Below, one piece after another: positions 7,759 to 16,371 of a stretch of DNA of 64,000 nt; positions within the stretch are counted from its first letter, which is position 1, and every line of letters begins with the position of its first letter. This stretch comes from Acutalibacter muris (GTDB taxonomy: Bacteria > Bacillota > Clostridia > Oscillospirales > Acutalibacteraceae). The notes beneath the pieces are model-generated. The model saw nothing but the letters and a program-made list of their open reading frames with translations, was not told the origin of the DNA and did not search any database. The stretch is taken from contig NZ_CP021422.1 of the NCBI RefSeq assembly GCF_002201475.1, positions 2,046,001 through 2,110,000 on the forward strand, given 5' to 3'. A program made the translations under genes and the position numbers.

Positions 7759-9859
7759 GGGAGAGGTCAACACCAGCCTGCTCAATGATATTATCGCCTT
7801 TGTGCTGGAAACAGCCGGGGCCAGCCACGCCCAGAGGGAGTTTGTAAAAGAGCGCTGCCTGTTTTACGATAATACCGCCAATGCCAGCGGCCTCCAGGAC
7901 AAGTACGGCTTCCTCTACCTGGGCGAGCTGCTGGAACGCTACGAATCCCGCTTTGGCATGGCCCTCCCCGACCTGCGGGCTATTGCCCTGGCCCTTGGCT
8001 ATGTGAAAGACCTGCTGACAGATGAAATGTTCGTCGGCCCCCAGCGGGTGGACTTCATGCGGAAAGTGCGGGAGGAGTTCCGGGGCGATATCTACCTGAC
8101 CGCCGCCCGCTATCTGCTGGAGGACGAAAAGGACGCCGGCCTTTGGGAGAGGATTTTACTGGGTACACAGTGCGCCAAGACCGAGGAACTGCTCTTCGCC
8201 ATGAGCGTCCTGCCGGACTTCGCCCAGGCCGAGCGCGCCTTACGCCCTCAGCTGTCCGTTTTGCTGGGGAGCGGACGCACTGTGCCCGCCATAGGCAATA
8301 TGCGCCTGTTCGCCTGGCTGATTGCCCATGCCGCACCCCACGTCAAGACCCTGCGGGGCAAGGACACGGCCCTGTTCCGGGCCATATGTGCCCTGCCCGC
8401 CTCGAATGTCAAGCCGGGGAGCAAGCCTTATATTGTGCTGGAATCCCACGGCTACACGCCCCTGGAAATCGCCTGCCTGAATATGCAGGCGGCGCTGGCC
8501 CCAGAGAGCAAGCTGGGCCCTGACTCCCTGGTGACGGAGAAAATCGTGGTGGGGCTGTTCCAGACGGCTCTGGGCCAGCCTGTCCCTCTCCCGGAGGAAG
8601 TGTACCCGGCCCTTGAATGGCTCTTTCGTAAGTACAGCCGGTTCCGCATCAAGTGCTATGGCTGCGGGACCCTTGCAGACGCTCTCAAAGAGGGGGCGCG
8701 AATCCAGGAGCCTGCCACTTTCGCCTGGTTCACAAAATTGGCGGGGATAGGGCACCCGGCCCTGGACGGCTTCGACATCCTGGACTCCAAGTGGGATTCC
8801 CTGGCAGGTTCTATGGACCAGGACAAATACAAGGGCCTTTTTGAGCGGGACCTGCACAGCGGTCTTTCTCCGGAGGACTTAACAGCCCGGATAACGCGCT
8901 ACGACCAGCTCACCGGCGGCGATTACAAAACCGCCTGTACCGGAGAAGCGTACAGTTCCTGTTTTTCCCTACTGGTGAACAACGGCCTCGTTGACCTATG
9001 GGCCTGCTTCCAGGAAAGCCTGGACAGCGAGGGGAATGTCAAAAGCCCGGACGCTATGGGCAATATCCGGCGATACCTGAAAGGCATATCCACCGCGCAG
9101 GCATACCGGTTCTATGAGAAATTCTTCTCCGAGTACGGTATGCCCGGCTTGAAGCGCTTCTGGAACTGGGAGCACAGGGATTTTAAGGAAAGTCTATATC
9201 GTCCTAACTATAGCTATTACTCCCGCTCGGAGTCCCTGCACCTGAAGCGTGATTTTCTGGACATAGACGGCCACCGGCAGCTGCTGGACTGGCTGCAGGA
9301 CTACTGCTTCTGCTACGAGCCGGAAAAATACGCCGGCCTTGTGTCGGAAATCCTGCGGGACGGGTTCGCGCCGGAGCTGCTCTCCCCGGCGGAACAGCGG
9401 GAACTATTCGACCTGGCAATCAGCCGGGTACAGGTCCCAGATTATGTTGTCCGGGAACTCAAATCACGGTATCTGACAGAGCAAGAACAGCAGGCTGACC
9501 GCGCTGCAATCGCCGCCAGGAAGCAGGAGGCAGAGGAGCGGAAAAAGCGGGAAGAACTGCAAGCTATGCGGGATAGGTATACCAGCGCGGAAAACTGGCA
9601 GGGCGTTCTCAAATTTCTGGAGAGCTACCGCGACTACCACAGTAAGCAATCTCTGGCCTGCCGCATCGCCCGCGAGGGGCTTCCCAGCCGGCTGGCTGCT
9701 GGCCAGCTGGAACATGAGGAACTGACCGCCCTGCTGGCTGTCTACGCCCTGCTTTTGAAAAACAATGCCATAGAGTGGCCGGATGTACAGGAGCAGATTC
9801 AAAAAATAAAGGAGGATTTTGAGCATGACAATGACAGCGCAATGTGTCCGGCCTGCTGA
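7736..9859 (+). CDS. Large unknown helical protein, 707 aa
   Basis: The ATG at 7736 follows AAGGAGG and overlaps the Toprim gene by 23 bases; a longer open frame upstream is not used. The protein is soluble, mostly helical, and has a charged predicted coiled coil near the C-terminal third (EQEQQADRAAIAARKQEAEERKK region, ~580-610). I recognise no domain. The copy-2 protein is identical, implying recent duplication or conversion. Its fixed place between Toprim and the 809-aa protein suggests a shared machine. Function unknown. Confidence 0.8.
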   Translation: MTQLKIYEGEVNTSLLNDIIAFVLETAGASHAQREFVKERCLFYDNTANASGLQDKYGFLYLGELLERYESRFGMALPDLRAIALALGYVKDLLTDEMFVGPQRVDFMRKVREEFRGDIYLTAARYLLEDEKDAGLWERILLGTQCAKTEELLFAMSVLPDFAQAERALRPQLSVLLGSGRTVPAIGNMRLFAWLIAHAAPHVKTLRGKDTALFRAICALPASNVKPGSKPYIVLESHGYTPLEIACLNMQAALAPESKLGPDSLVTEKIVVGLFQTALGQPVPLPEEVYPALEWLFRKYSRFRIKCYGCGTLADALKEGARIQEPATFAWFTKLAGIGHPALDGFDILDSKWDSLAGSMDQDKYKGLFERDLHSGLSPEDLTARITRYDQLTGGDYKTACTGEAYSSCFSLLVNNGLVDLWACFQESLDSEGNVKSPDAMGNIRRYLKGISTAQAYRFYEKFFSEYGMPGLKRFWNWEHRDFKESLYRPNYSYYSRSESLHLKRDFLDIDGHRQLLDWLQDYCFCYEPEKYAGLVSEILRDGFAPELLSPAEQRELFDLAISRVQVPDYVVRELKSRYLTEQEQQADRAAIAARKQEAEERKKREELQAMRDRYTSAENWQGVLKFLESYRDYHSKQSLACRIAREGLPSRLAAGQLEHEELTALLAVYALLLKNNAIEWPDVQEQIQKIKEDFEHDNDSAMCPAC

Positions 9860-12254
9860 CCTGGGAAAACGGATAAAAGAGCGGGCCGCCGCCATTTTGG
9901 ACTTAAACGAACGTCACTTATCGCTGGACTGGCTGAAAGAGTATGGCCTTCCCCAGCTGGGGGAAGCCTGCGGCCGCGTGGCGCGGGAACTCCCCGGGGA
10001 CGCGGCCATGGGCCCGCACATACAGCGGGAACTGATTCAAAGGCAGGACTTTGCCCGGTATCTGGCGCGGCTTCTGCCGCTGCTGGAGCAGGGGCAACTT
10101 GACCGCTTGGACAGCCTGCTGGCCTCCTGCCAGGAACACGGAGTTGCTGTTACCCGCTATGGCCTGAAAGAACTGGTAGAGTGTCTGGTATATGACGGCC
10201 TGGAACCCAACGCCCGGCTGGTCTACCTGGAAAACTTTGCCTCCATGGTGCTGCCCTATAAACAGCGCGACACGGTCATTAACAGCCTGCGCCAATGCCG
10301 GGATGTGCCCGTGAAGCTTACCCGCCAGCAGCAGGACCAGCTTTTGGAGCCTTACGTGCCTGGCAGCACCCTGTTCCGCAGTTCGCCGTTTCGCGAGGTG
10401 TGGGAGCTGCTGGAACGCTGCCCGGACCTGCGGAAGATACCCTGGCTTCTGCACAACCTGCAAATTAAAGAAAACCTGGGTATGCCGGAGTATGCCCGCT
10501 TTGCGGAGGCTCCGGGGGAGCACATCCGCCTGTTGGCCCGCCTGACGGACAAGCTGCTTCCCGCTGCCGCCGCCCGGTTTCTGGACCATTGGCAGCACGA
10601 CGGCTGCTCTCTGAACGCCCTGGGCCAGATGGTCCGGCGCACGGCCCTGCATGGGGATATGGATTGGGAAAAGGCCCTTTGCAGCTACAGCGGCTATGTC
10701 AATCTGATTTCCGGCGTAAAGTTCAAGAACCTGGACCTCGCCGCCCTCCCCCAGCACCTGGAGGACGTCCTGCTCTACGCCATGGCCAACGGCAAGGCTC
10801 ATTTCATCCGTCTGGTAGATGGGAACCCGGGGGCGTTCCTTGACCTGCCCGCTTTCTCCTTCCTACTGCAAGGGCAGCTCTACCGGGAGCACTTCAACCT
10901 CAACCAACTTTCTGCCAAAGACCTGGCCTGCTGTGCCTGGATGCGCAGGGCAAAGCTGGATATCCAGCACCTTGTCCCCGGCAGGCGTTACACATTCCCC
11001 GAGCTGCGGGCGCTGTACGGCGTCCGGAAGCCTTATTTGGACTTTTATCACGCCTTGAAATCGGAAAGCCAGGACTATAGGCTGCGGGTGTTCAAGGAAG
11101 TGTGCAAGCGGGAGGCGCTTAGAGATATTGCCGCCGGTTCAATAGACGCTCTCGCCGCCCTGCTGGACCAAAAGCCGCTAAGCGTGTGGAGGCAGGAACT
11201 GTTCAGCCATATTGACGGCCTGTCCCCGGCGGACACGGCGCGGCTGCTGGTCCACTTGGACGGCGTTCGGCACCTGCTGCCGGGCATGGAGAGCCGCAGC
11301 GACGTCCTGCTTGCCCTGCGCAGCCTGGATGCCCTGGGGCAGTTTCAGACTATGGACGGGTTCAAGGCGCGTCTTATGGAGGTAGACGGTGACTGGCGCT
11401 CATTGGCCCAGACCATGGGCCTGACTGCTGATTTCATAGAACAGCACAGAGAAAGTATTGCCGGATTCTTGAGTCAGGACGGCGCGGCTATTGCCAGCGC
11501 GTATATGCGCTGCTTGGACGAAGCCCACCAGGAAGCGTACCTGCGGGTAGTAAAGGCCGAGCTGATGGGCCGCCTGCGGGAAGTGAAGTACCATGAGGGC
11601 GACCTGCGGCGGGAGCTGGACATGAATATCCCCAGCCGGGTTAAGAGCCAGTGGCCGGAGAATCTTGCTGTGACGGTTGGCGGCATGGAGGCCGGGGAGC
11701 ATGACGGCTTCTTTGACACCATGCTCCTGGGCTGCCAGCCCCAGCGGACCTGCCTGTCCTACTTGGACGGCATGTACAGAAAGTGCCTGCTCTCGGCCTT
11801 TGACAGCAATAAGAAGGTGCTGTATGCCCGCCTGGACGGACGTATCGTGGGCCGGGCATTCCTGCGGCTGACCAAGTGCCGCAGGACCAGCGCCGGGGGC
11901 GGCAGCCTGACCTTTGTGGACCTGGAGGCTGGGGGAACCGGCCAGCAGGAGCGCGAGCAGATGACCCTATTCCTGGAACGGCCATATATCAGCGGCCTAG
12001 GGCCGGAGGCCAAAACACAGGCGGCACAGGCGCTGGTAGAACTGGCAAAGCGCAAGGCGGAAGAGCTGGGCATCCTGCTGGTACTCAGCCAGGATTACGC
12101 GGACTACAGTCCCCAGGGCTTCACCCAGACCCGGCTGCATATCTTCATTTCCAAGTCCAAAGGCGGGGCGCAGTACCTGGACAGCCTGGACGGGGAGGCA
12201 GCGGTCTCCAAGGAGGGCAGCTACCAGGCCAACAGGTTCCTGATTCAAAGCTAA
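9825..12254 (+). CDS. Large unknown protein, 809 aa
   Basis: The ATG at 9825 follows AAAGGAGGA and overlaps the preceding gene by 35 bases, indicating tight coupling. The N-terminal ~550 residues are helical and repeat-like. The C-terminal part (~600-800) changes character: a Cys-containing CLSYLDGMYRKCLLSAFD segment, then VLYARLDGRIVGRAFLRL, which looks like a GNAT-like or PcfJ-like sheet, and ends with a helix and strand. No catalytic motif is certain. Copy 2 differs at two residues only. It is the last gene of the operon, closed by a terminator. Confidence 0.8.
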   Translation: MTMTAQCVRPADLGKRIKERAAAILDLNERHLSLDWLKEYGLPQLGEACGRVARELPGDAAMGPHIQRELIQRQDFARYLARLLPLLEQGQLDRLDSLLASCQEHGVAVTRYGLKELVECLVYDGLEPNARLVYLENFASMVLPYKQRDTVINSLRQCRDVPVKLTRQQQDQLLEPYVPGSTLFRSSPFREVWELLERCPDLRKIPWLLHNLQIKENLGMPEYARFAEAPGEHIRLLARLTDKLLPAAAARFLDHWQHDGCSLNALGQMVRRTALHGDMDWEKALCSYSGYVNLISGVKFKNLDLAALPQHLEDVLLYAMANGKAHFIRLVDGNPGAFLDLPAFSFLLQGQLYREHFNLNQLSAKDLACCAWMRRAKLDIQHLVPGRRYTFPELRALYGVRKPYLDFYHALKSESQDYRLRVFKEVCKREALRDIAAGSIDALAALLDQKPLSVWRQELFSHIDGLSPADTARLLVHLDGVRHLLPGMESRSDVLLALRSLDALGQFQTMDGFKARLMEVDGDWRSLAQTMGLTADFIEQHRESIAGFLSQDGAAIASAYMRCLDEAHQEAYLRVVKAELMGRLREVKYHEGDLRRELDMNIPSRVKSQWPENLAVTVGGMEAGEHDGFFDTMLLGCQPQRTCLSYLDGMYRKCLLSAFDSNKKVLYARLDGRIVGRAFLRLTKCRRTSAGGGSLTFVDLEAGGTGQQEREQMTLFLERPYISGLGPEAKTQAAQALVELAKRKAEELGILLVLSQDYADYSPQGFTQTRLHIFISKSKGGAQYLDSLDGEAAVSKEGSYQANRFLIQS

Positions 12255-12257
12255 CAC

Positions 12258-12304
12258 GCAGAGCAGTCCCGGCCAGAACTTGGCTGGGGCTGCTTCTTTT
12301 TTTG
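12258..12304 (+). terminator. Intrinsic terminator of the eight-gene operon
   Basis: AGCAG-CCC-GCCA / TGGC-GGG-CTGCT stem followed by CTTCTTTTTTT. The copy-2 equivalent lies at 53377-53423. Confidence 0.8.
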
Positions 12305-12500
12305 GCCCAAAAGTGGCCCCGAAATGGGCCAAAAATGGCCCCTAAAAGGCCCACGAATGGGCCACGGATACTTTCAGCCCAAAATTGGCCCCTAAAAGGG
12401 CCAAAAACGGCCCCTAAAAGGCCCACGGGTACTTTCAGCCCAAAATTGGCCCCGAAAAGGCCCAAAATTGGCCCCGAAAAGGCCCACGAATGGGCCAGCG
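12304..12500. repeat. GGCCC/GGGCC short-repeat array
   Basis: Degenerate units built from GGCCCCTAAAAGGCCCACGA and TTTCAGCCCAAAATTGGCCC alternate about every 15-35 bases, giving nearly 20 GGCC sites in 200 bp. Copy 2 (53423-53561) is 49 bp shorter because of lost units, so the array is length-variable. No CRISPR-like spacing and no cas genes are present. Confidence 0.8.
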
Positions 12501-12521
12501 CCGAGGCAGCCCCCCAATGCG

Positions 12522-12771
12522 GGCTTTGGACAAAGGGGGAGGATGATAACAGCAGAGCCATGATATGCGGATTGGCTGTCGCATTGTCGCACCCCGCCAA
12601 AAAACTTTTTCTGTCTTCTGTATGCTGCCTATTTCTGTTTACTTAAAAGTTTTCAAAAATAGGTGAGACAGTGCGACAAACTTCCAGCTTTCCTTTTCTG
12701 GCAATATGCTTCCATGTCCCACAACCTGTCGCACCATGGTCGCACGGTTGTCATCCCTGCCTCTGTCCTGC
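12522..12771 (-). repeat. ~250-bp dispersed repeat, copy B (reverse)
   Basis: This is the reverse complement of the 2613-2866 block. Its AT-rich centre (12595-12650) is diverged from all other copies, while both ends with the TGTCGCAC words are conserved. With copy A it brackets the ClpP/TraG-like operon as inverted repeats. Confidence 0.85.
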
Positions 12772-12809
12772 CCGCCAATGCCCAAGCTGAAGCCTGCTTA
12801 CGAATGTTA

Positions 12810-12842
12810 AGAGGACTCCCATCCGGGAGCCCTCTTTTTTAT
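12810..12842 (+). terminator. Intrinsic terminator downstream of repeat B
   Basis: AGAGGACTCCC-ATCC-GGGAGCCCTCT followed by TTTTTT. No gene lies directly upstream, so it may end a short transcript starting in the repeat or readthrough from the operon. Confidence 0.75.
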
Positions 12843-13299
12843 AGGGGGCCAGCGGCCCCATTCCAGCGACAGCCAGGGGTGGGAACTCGCGTCAAGGTTC
12901 TCAGCCCATCAGCAAACTATCCAAAGCTGCTCGCCTGCAACCCCGCAGCACACCTCCGCCTGCTTTGCAGTTTTGCAAACTGCCCGAGGCTGCGAACGGG
13001 ACGAGGGCCCCTCACGACTATCCGTCGCAATGCCGGGGCGATTGCTCCCAATTTTTTGACTTATCACCGGCGCGTTTTTTTTACGAATTCGCGGTGACAA
13101 CACAGGACACAGAAGGCCCATGAAACGAGGAATTTTCGCGGCGCCGATGACAACGGTGACAGCGGATGACAAAATTTTGACCAAATTTTGCAGCTTGTCA
13201 CCGCCCGAAATGCCGCTATTCATGGGCCAACTTGGCCTTCCGGGGCCTTATGGCCCGCGAGAAGACCAAAAAGGGAAAAAGGGCATAAAAGCGGCGACG

Positions 13300-13490
13300 C
13301 CACCCCTGCGGGGTGACGGTCGGCATAGCCGACGCCGTTGCCCGCCATTGGCGGGCAACCTCTCCGCTTCGCTCCGAGGCTTTTACTGCGCTACGCTTGC
13401 CCTAAGAACAGTCCCCCGGACTGTTCTTAGGGTGCCCTGAAGCGGCACAGCCGCCACAGCCGAAACGATAAAGCTGCCAATCGTTTCGGT
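13300..13490. other. Palindrome cluster, candidate oriT / origin region
   Basis: Three strong palindromes lie within 160 bp: TTGCCCGCC-ATT-GGCGGGCAA (13338-13358); a perfect 15-bp stem with a CCC loop (13400-13432), followed immediately by a TTAGGGTGCCCT word that loosely resembles the nick region TAAGTGCGCCCT of MOB-type oriTs; and CCGAAACGAT / ATCGTTTCGG (13460-13489). Upstream, 13090-13210 holds repeated GGTGACA/TGTCACC words. The block is conserved in copy 2 at 54370-54560. The rest of 12843-13300 shows no convincing gene. Transfer-origin function is inference; no relaxase is seen. Confidence 0.45.
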
Positions 13491-13658
13491 TTTAAGGGCA
13501 AGGGCTTCCGGCTTGTGCGCGGTACTTCGATAAGGTTATGATTGAAAATACGCTTAGTCAAAAACCAATCATTGGCAAGAGTAGCCGCAAAAAAAATTTT
13601 TTCGTGAGACTTTGCAATGGTGACGCGGCTTTTCCTCGATTGGGACAGTTTGGCACCC

Positions 13659-13688
13659 TTGATTTTCCCGATTTCGGTATGGTATAAT
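13659..13688 (+). promoter_or_regulatory. Sigma-A promoter upstream of the primase gene
   Basis: TTGATT at 13659-13664 and TATAAT at 13683-13688 are separated by 18 bp and sit ~130 bases before the primase start. Confidence 0.6.
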
Positions 13689-13728
13689 TACATCAGAGCC
13701 CGAGATATGGCAAAAACGCAAGGAGAGG

Positions 13729-13803
13729 ATGCCTATAAAACAACAGAGCACGAATAAAAATGGTCGGAATTTCCTCCCATGGAAATACAACCAAATATTT
13801 TAA
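13729..13803 (+). CDS. Possible 24-aa leader ORF before the primase
   Basis: ATG at 13729 preceded closely by AAGGAGAGG opens a 24-codon frame, rich in Lys/Asn/Gln, that ends at the TAA overlapping the primase ribosome-binding site. It may provide translational coupling. There is no homology evidence, and copy 2 lacks the region. Confidence 0.3.
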   Translation: MPIKQQSTNKNGRNFLPWKYNQIF

Positions 13804-13817
13804 AGGAGTGTGATTTT

Positions 13818-15716
13818 GTGCACCCAGAATTCCAACCAGACCTCCCAGTGGGCACCAACTTGACACAGTGGGGGGCGGAACCAGAGGCCCAGGAAAGAAA
13901 GGAGCCGAAGCCTCACCCTGACCTTGAAAATGCCGTTGATGGCAGCACGTCAGATGTTCAGAATGCCGCAGCCACTGGAACAATCTTAACGTCGCTGCGC
14001 ACTCGCGACCAGTTTTTGCAGTTCATATTACTTGATTACTTGCGGGAACTGAAAAAGAAGAACGCTTCTCTAACTCCCGAGGAGGTCGCGGGGGGAGCCG
14101 TAGAGGATATAAATTTGGCAATTAGAGTCAGAAACAACAGTCTTCCTAAAGGGGAAAAAGACGAAAAGTGGAAATTTTTAGACGCACTTGACCCCCCACG
14201 GATTGCTGCTTGCTGCATAGGACTGAATCATGTCAAACGGATTCAGCTTAATAACGAGGATGACGAGAAAAGTTATGTTCTTGGCATCTACGAAAGGGAT
14301 GGCCCAAACCGTGGTATCTACAACATTGATGAAGACGCCATCAACGCGCTTTGCCGGCGCTATAACAGTTCCCTGCGCAAGAGCGATATCAGCGAAATCA
14401 AGGCGGTTTTGATGGATACCGCGCCGATAGCCAGCCGGCTTCTCGACCCGAATTTGATTCCGGTAAACAACGGCATTTTTGATTACAAAAAGAAGCGGCT
14501 AATCCCTTTCAGCCCGGAATATGTATTTACATCCAAATGCGGGACGGATTACAACCCGATTGCGGCAAATCCCGTCATTATCAATCCGGACGGCACAAAG
14601 TGGGATGTGGTGTCCTGGATGGAATCGCTGGTGGACCATCTTCCCGACAAAGCGGAAATGACGGAGCTGTTGTGGAAGATTACCGGCGCCATGGTGCGGT
14701 ATTTGGTGCCGTGGGATAAGGCGGTATTTCTCATTTCCCCCAAGGGCAACAACGGCAAGGGCACACTTTGCGAATTGCTGCGCAGCCTGCTGGGAAAGGG
14801 TAACTACGCCAACATCCCTATCACCAACTTCGGTAAAGATTTCATGCTGGAGCCGCTCACCCACGTCAACGCCATTTTGACTGACGAAAACGATGTGGGA
14901 ACGTATGTCGACTCCGTTGGGAATCTGAAAGCAATCATCACGGGCGACCAGATTCAGCTCAACCGCAAGTACAAGCCCCCTATCACATTCCGGTTCCGGG
15001 GATTCATGTTACAGTGTTTGAACGACTATCCCAACTATCGGGATAAATCGGATTCACTGAACCGGCGGCAGCTATGCGTACCTATGACGAAATGTTTCAC
15101 CGGCGAGGAACGCAGGTACATCAAGGCTGACTATGTGCATAGGAAAGAAGTTTTACAGTACGTTTTGTTCAAGGTCCTGAACATGGATTATGACCAGCTT
15201 CCAGAGCCGGAGTCGTGTAAGTGCGAGCTGGACAAGTCCAAAGAGATGAACGACCCGGTGCTTCAATTCATGAATGAGGTCATGGGTGTGCTCATGTGGG
15301 ATTTGGTGCCGTACACGTTCCTGTACGACCTATACAAATCCTGGTATGGCAGAAATGTTCCCGGTAAATCGCCGCTGTCGCGGAACAGGTTTATCGATGA
15401 GTTAAAGCGAAACCTTCCTTCATTCCCTGCGTGGACCTTACATCAGGATGAAAACAGGAGGGACCTGGAAGTACGTTCAAAAGGAAATATGGACTGCGCC
15501 GAAGTCCTCATAGAGGAGTACAAATTGGAGAACTGGTACAGCAGACGCTACTTTGGCGGTAACCGGAGCTTACGATGCATACCTACACCGAAGGAAAAAT
15601 ACCGGGGAATCATACGCGTTCCGGAAAACGAGGATTTAGAAGAAAAATACGCAACGAGACCCGAAGATAATGTCCTGCCGGAAAAGATAACTTTTATTAC
15701 AGAACCAATTGACTAA
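13818..15716 (+). CDS. P4/D5-type phage-plasmid primase-helicase (SF3 helicase)
   Basis: The 632-aa product has a D5_N-like middle region and an SF3 helicase domain with Walker A GNNGKGT at 310-316, a Walker B-like ILTDENDV, and an LNDYPNYRDKSD sensor segment, then a C-terminal winged-helix-like part (YKSWYGRNVPGK). Such proteins initiate replication of phages, plasmids and satellites. The GTG at 13818 is preferred because AAAGGAG precedes it at normal spacing. The N-terminal ~100 residues lack a recognisable primase motif. The gene is absent from copy 2 through a deletion, so only copy 1 keeps this replication function. Confidence 0.85.
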   Translation: MHPEFQPDLPVGTNLTQWGAEPEAQERKEPKPHPDLENAVDGSTSDVQNAAATGTILTSLRTRDQFLQFILLDYLRELKKKNASLTPEEVAGGAVEDINLAIRVRNNSLPKGEKDEKWKFLDALDPPRIAACCIGLNHVKRIQLNNEDDEKSYVLGIYERDGPNRGIYNIDEDAINALCRRYNSSLRKSDISEIKAVLMDTAPIASRLLDPNLIPVNNGIFDYKKKRLIPFSPEYVFTSKCGTDYNPIAANPVIINPDGTKWDVVSWMESLVDHLPDKAEMTELLWKITGAMVRYLVPWDKAVFLISPKGNNGKGTLCELLRSLLGKGNYANIPITNFGKDFMLEPLTHVNAILTDENDVGTYVDSVGNLKAIITGDQIQLNRKYKPPITFRFRGFMLQCLNDYPNYRDKSDSLNRRQLCVPMTKCFTGEERRYIKADYVHRKEVLQYVLFKVLNMDYDQLPEPESCKCELDKSKEMNDPVLQFMNEVMGVLMWDLVPYTFLYDLYKSWYGRNVPGKSPLSRNRFIDELKRNLPSFPAWTLHQDENRRDLEVRSKGNMDCAEVLIEEYKLENWYSRRYFGGNRSLRCIPTPKEKYRGIIRVPENEDLEEKYATRPEDNVLPEKITFITEPID

Positions 15717-15873
15717 TGATTTGATTGGCCAACATAGTTGGCACTATAGTGAATACGAAACGACTTTGCAGCTAATTTCGAAAAGATTTCGCAACTGAAT
15801 TTGAAAGTGAATAGCGCAACAGAGCTATATGAATATAATATGAGGGAGCGTCTGCTAAGGCGTCCAGCCCATC

Positions 15874-15907
15874 AAAAAAGGCCCAGGCTGAAAACCTGTG
15901 CCTTTTT
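15874..15907 (+). terminator. Intrinsic terminator after the primase gene
   Basis: AAAAAAGGCCCAGG ... CCTGTGCCTTTTT stem with A- and T-runs, about 160 bases after the stop codon. Confidence 0.8.
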
Positions 15908-15918
15908 GCATTTCTCTC

Positions 15919-15947
15919 TTGCATTTTGCCAGGGAAAGTGCTACAAT
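15919..15947 (+). promoter_or_regulatory. Sigma-A promoter for a non-coding transcript
   Basis: TTGCAT (15919-15924) and TACAAT (15942-15947) are 17 bp apart. No good ORF starts shortly downstream; the structured segment does. Confidence 0.55.
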
Positions 15948-15953
15948 TAAGCT

Positions 15954-16180
15954 ACCAAGATAAATAAAGGGCAGGTCTGGGGGGATTGCCGTCCCCCCAT
16001 GACCCTATGCAGGAGAAGACCCCTCCTACACAGAAACCTATTGTGGTTTCGCCAACCCTATTATACTGAATCCCCAGTGAATTTGCAAGCTATATTTTGT
16101 CAAAGGGGATTCACGGATAGGGCTGTGTTTTGCATATGAATTTATGCGGTGTAGGTAATAAGCCTGCACCGCTTTTTTGT
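15954..16180 (+). ncRNA. Candidate structured ncRNA, ~225 nt
   Basis: Between the promoter at 15919-15947 and a terminator hairpin (GCGGTGTAGG / CCTGCACCGC then TTTTTT, ending ~16180) lie several hairpins: GGGGGG-ATTGCCGT-CCCCCC, AGGAG-AAGACC-CCTCCT, GAAACC-TATTGT-GGTTTC, and a long two-part stem CCCTAT + TGAATCCCC pairing with GGGGATTCA + ATAGGG. No known family is recognised. It could be a free regulatory RNA or a leader acting on the SLH gene 190 bases further on. Confidence 0.5.
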
Positions 16181-16371
16181 TTGTCTTGGGCGGAAAATCC
16201 CAAGAAAAAGCGGGGTCCCTGTGGGCCTCGCTGGGAATACCGCTCTATGACATTTTCCTGGCCCGAGGCGGCATTTTTGAACCGTGCCAGTCCTTCTTCC
16301 CCATCGGGGCGGTGCTTGGCAGCACCGGGGGCCGCTTTGAATCATTTTATGAAAGGAAACGGTAGCGCACC

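Noticed and set aside
12304-12500. Possible CRISPR array
   Set aside because: Units are short, degenerate and without uniform spacers; no cas genes in the window.
13120-13440. 106-aa open frame through the palindrome cluster
   Set aside because: Its codons are made of palindromes and basic low-complexity residues; conservation between copies is explained by the DNA element, and no ribosome-binding site is present.
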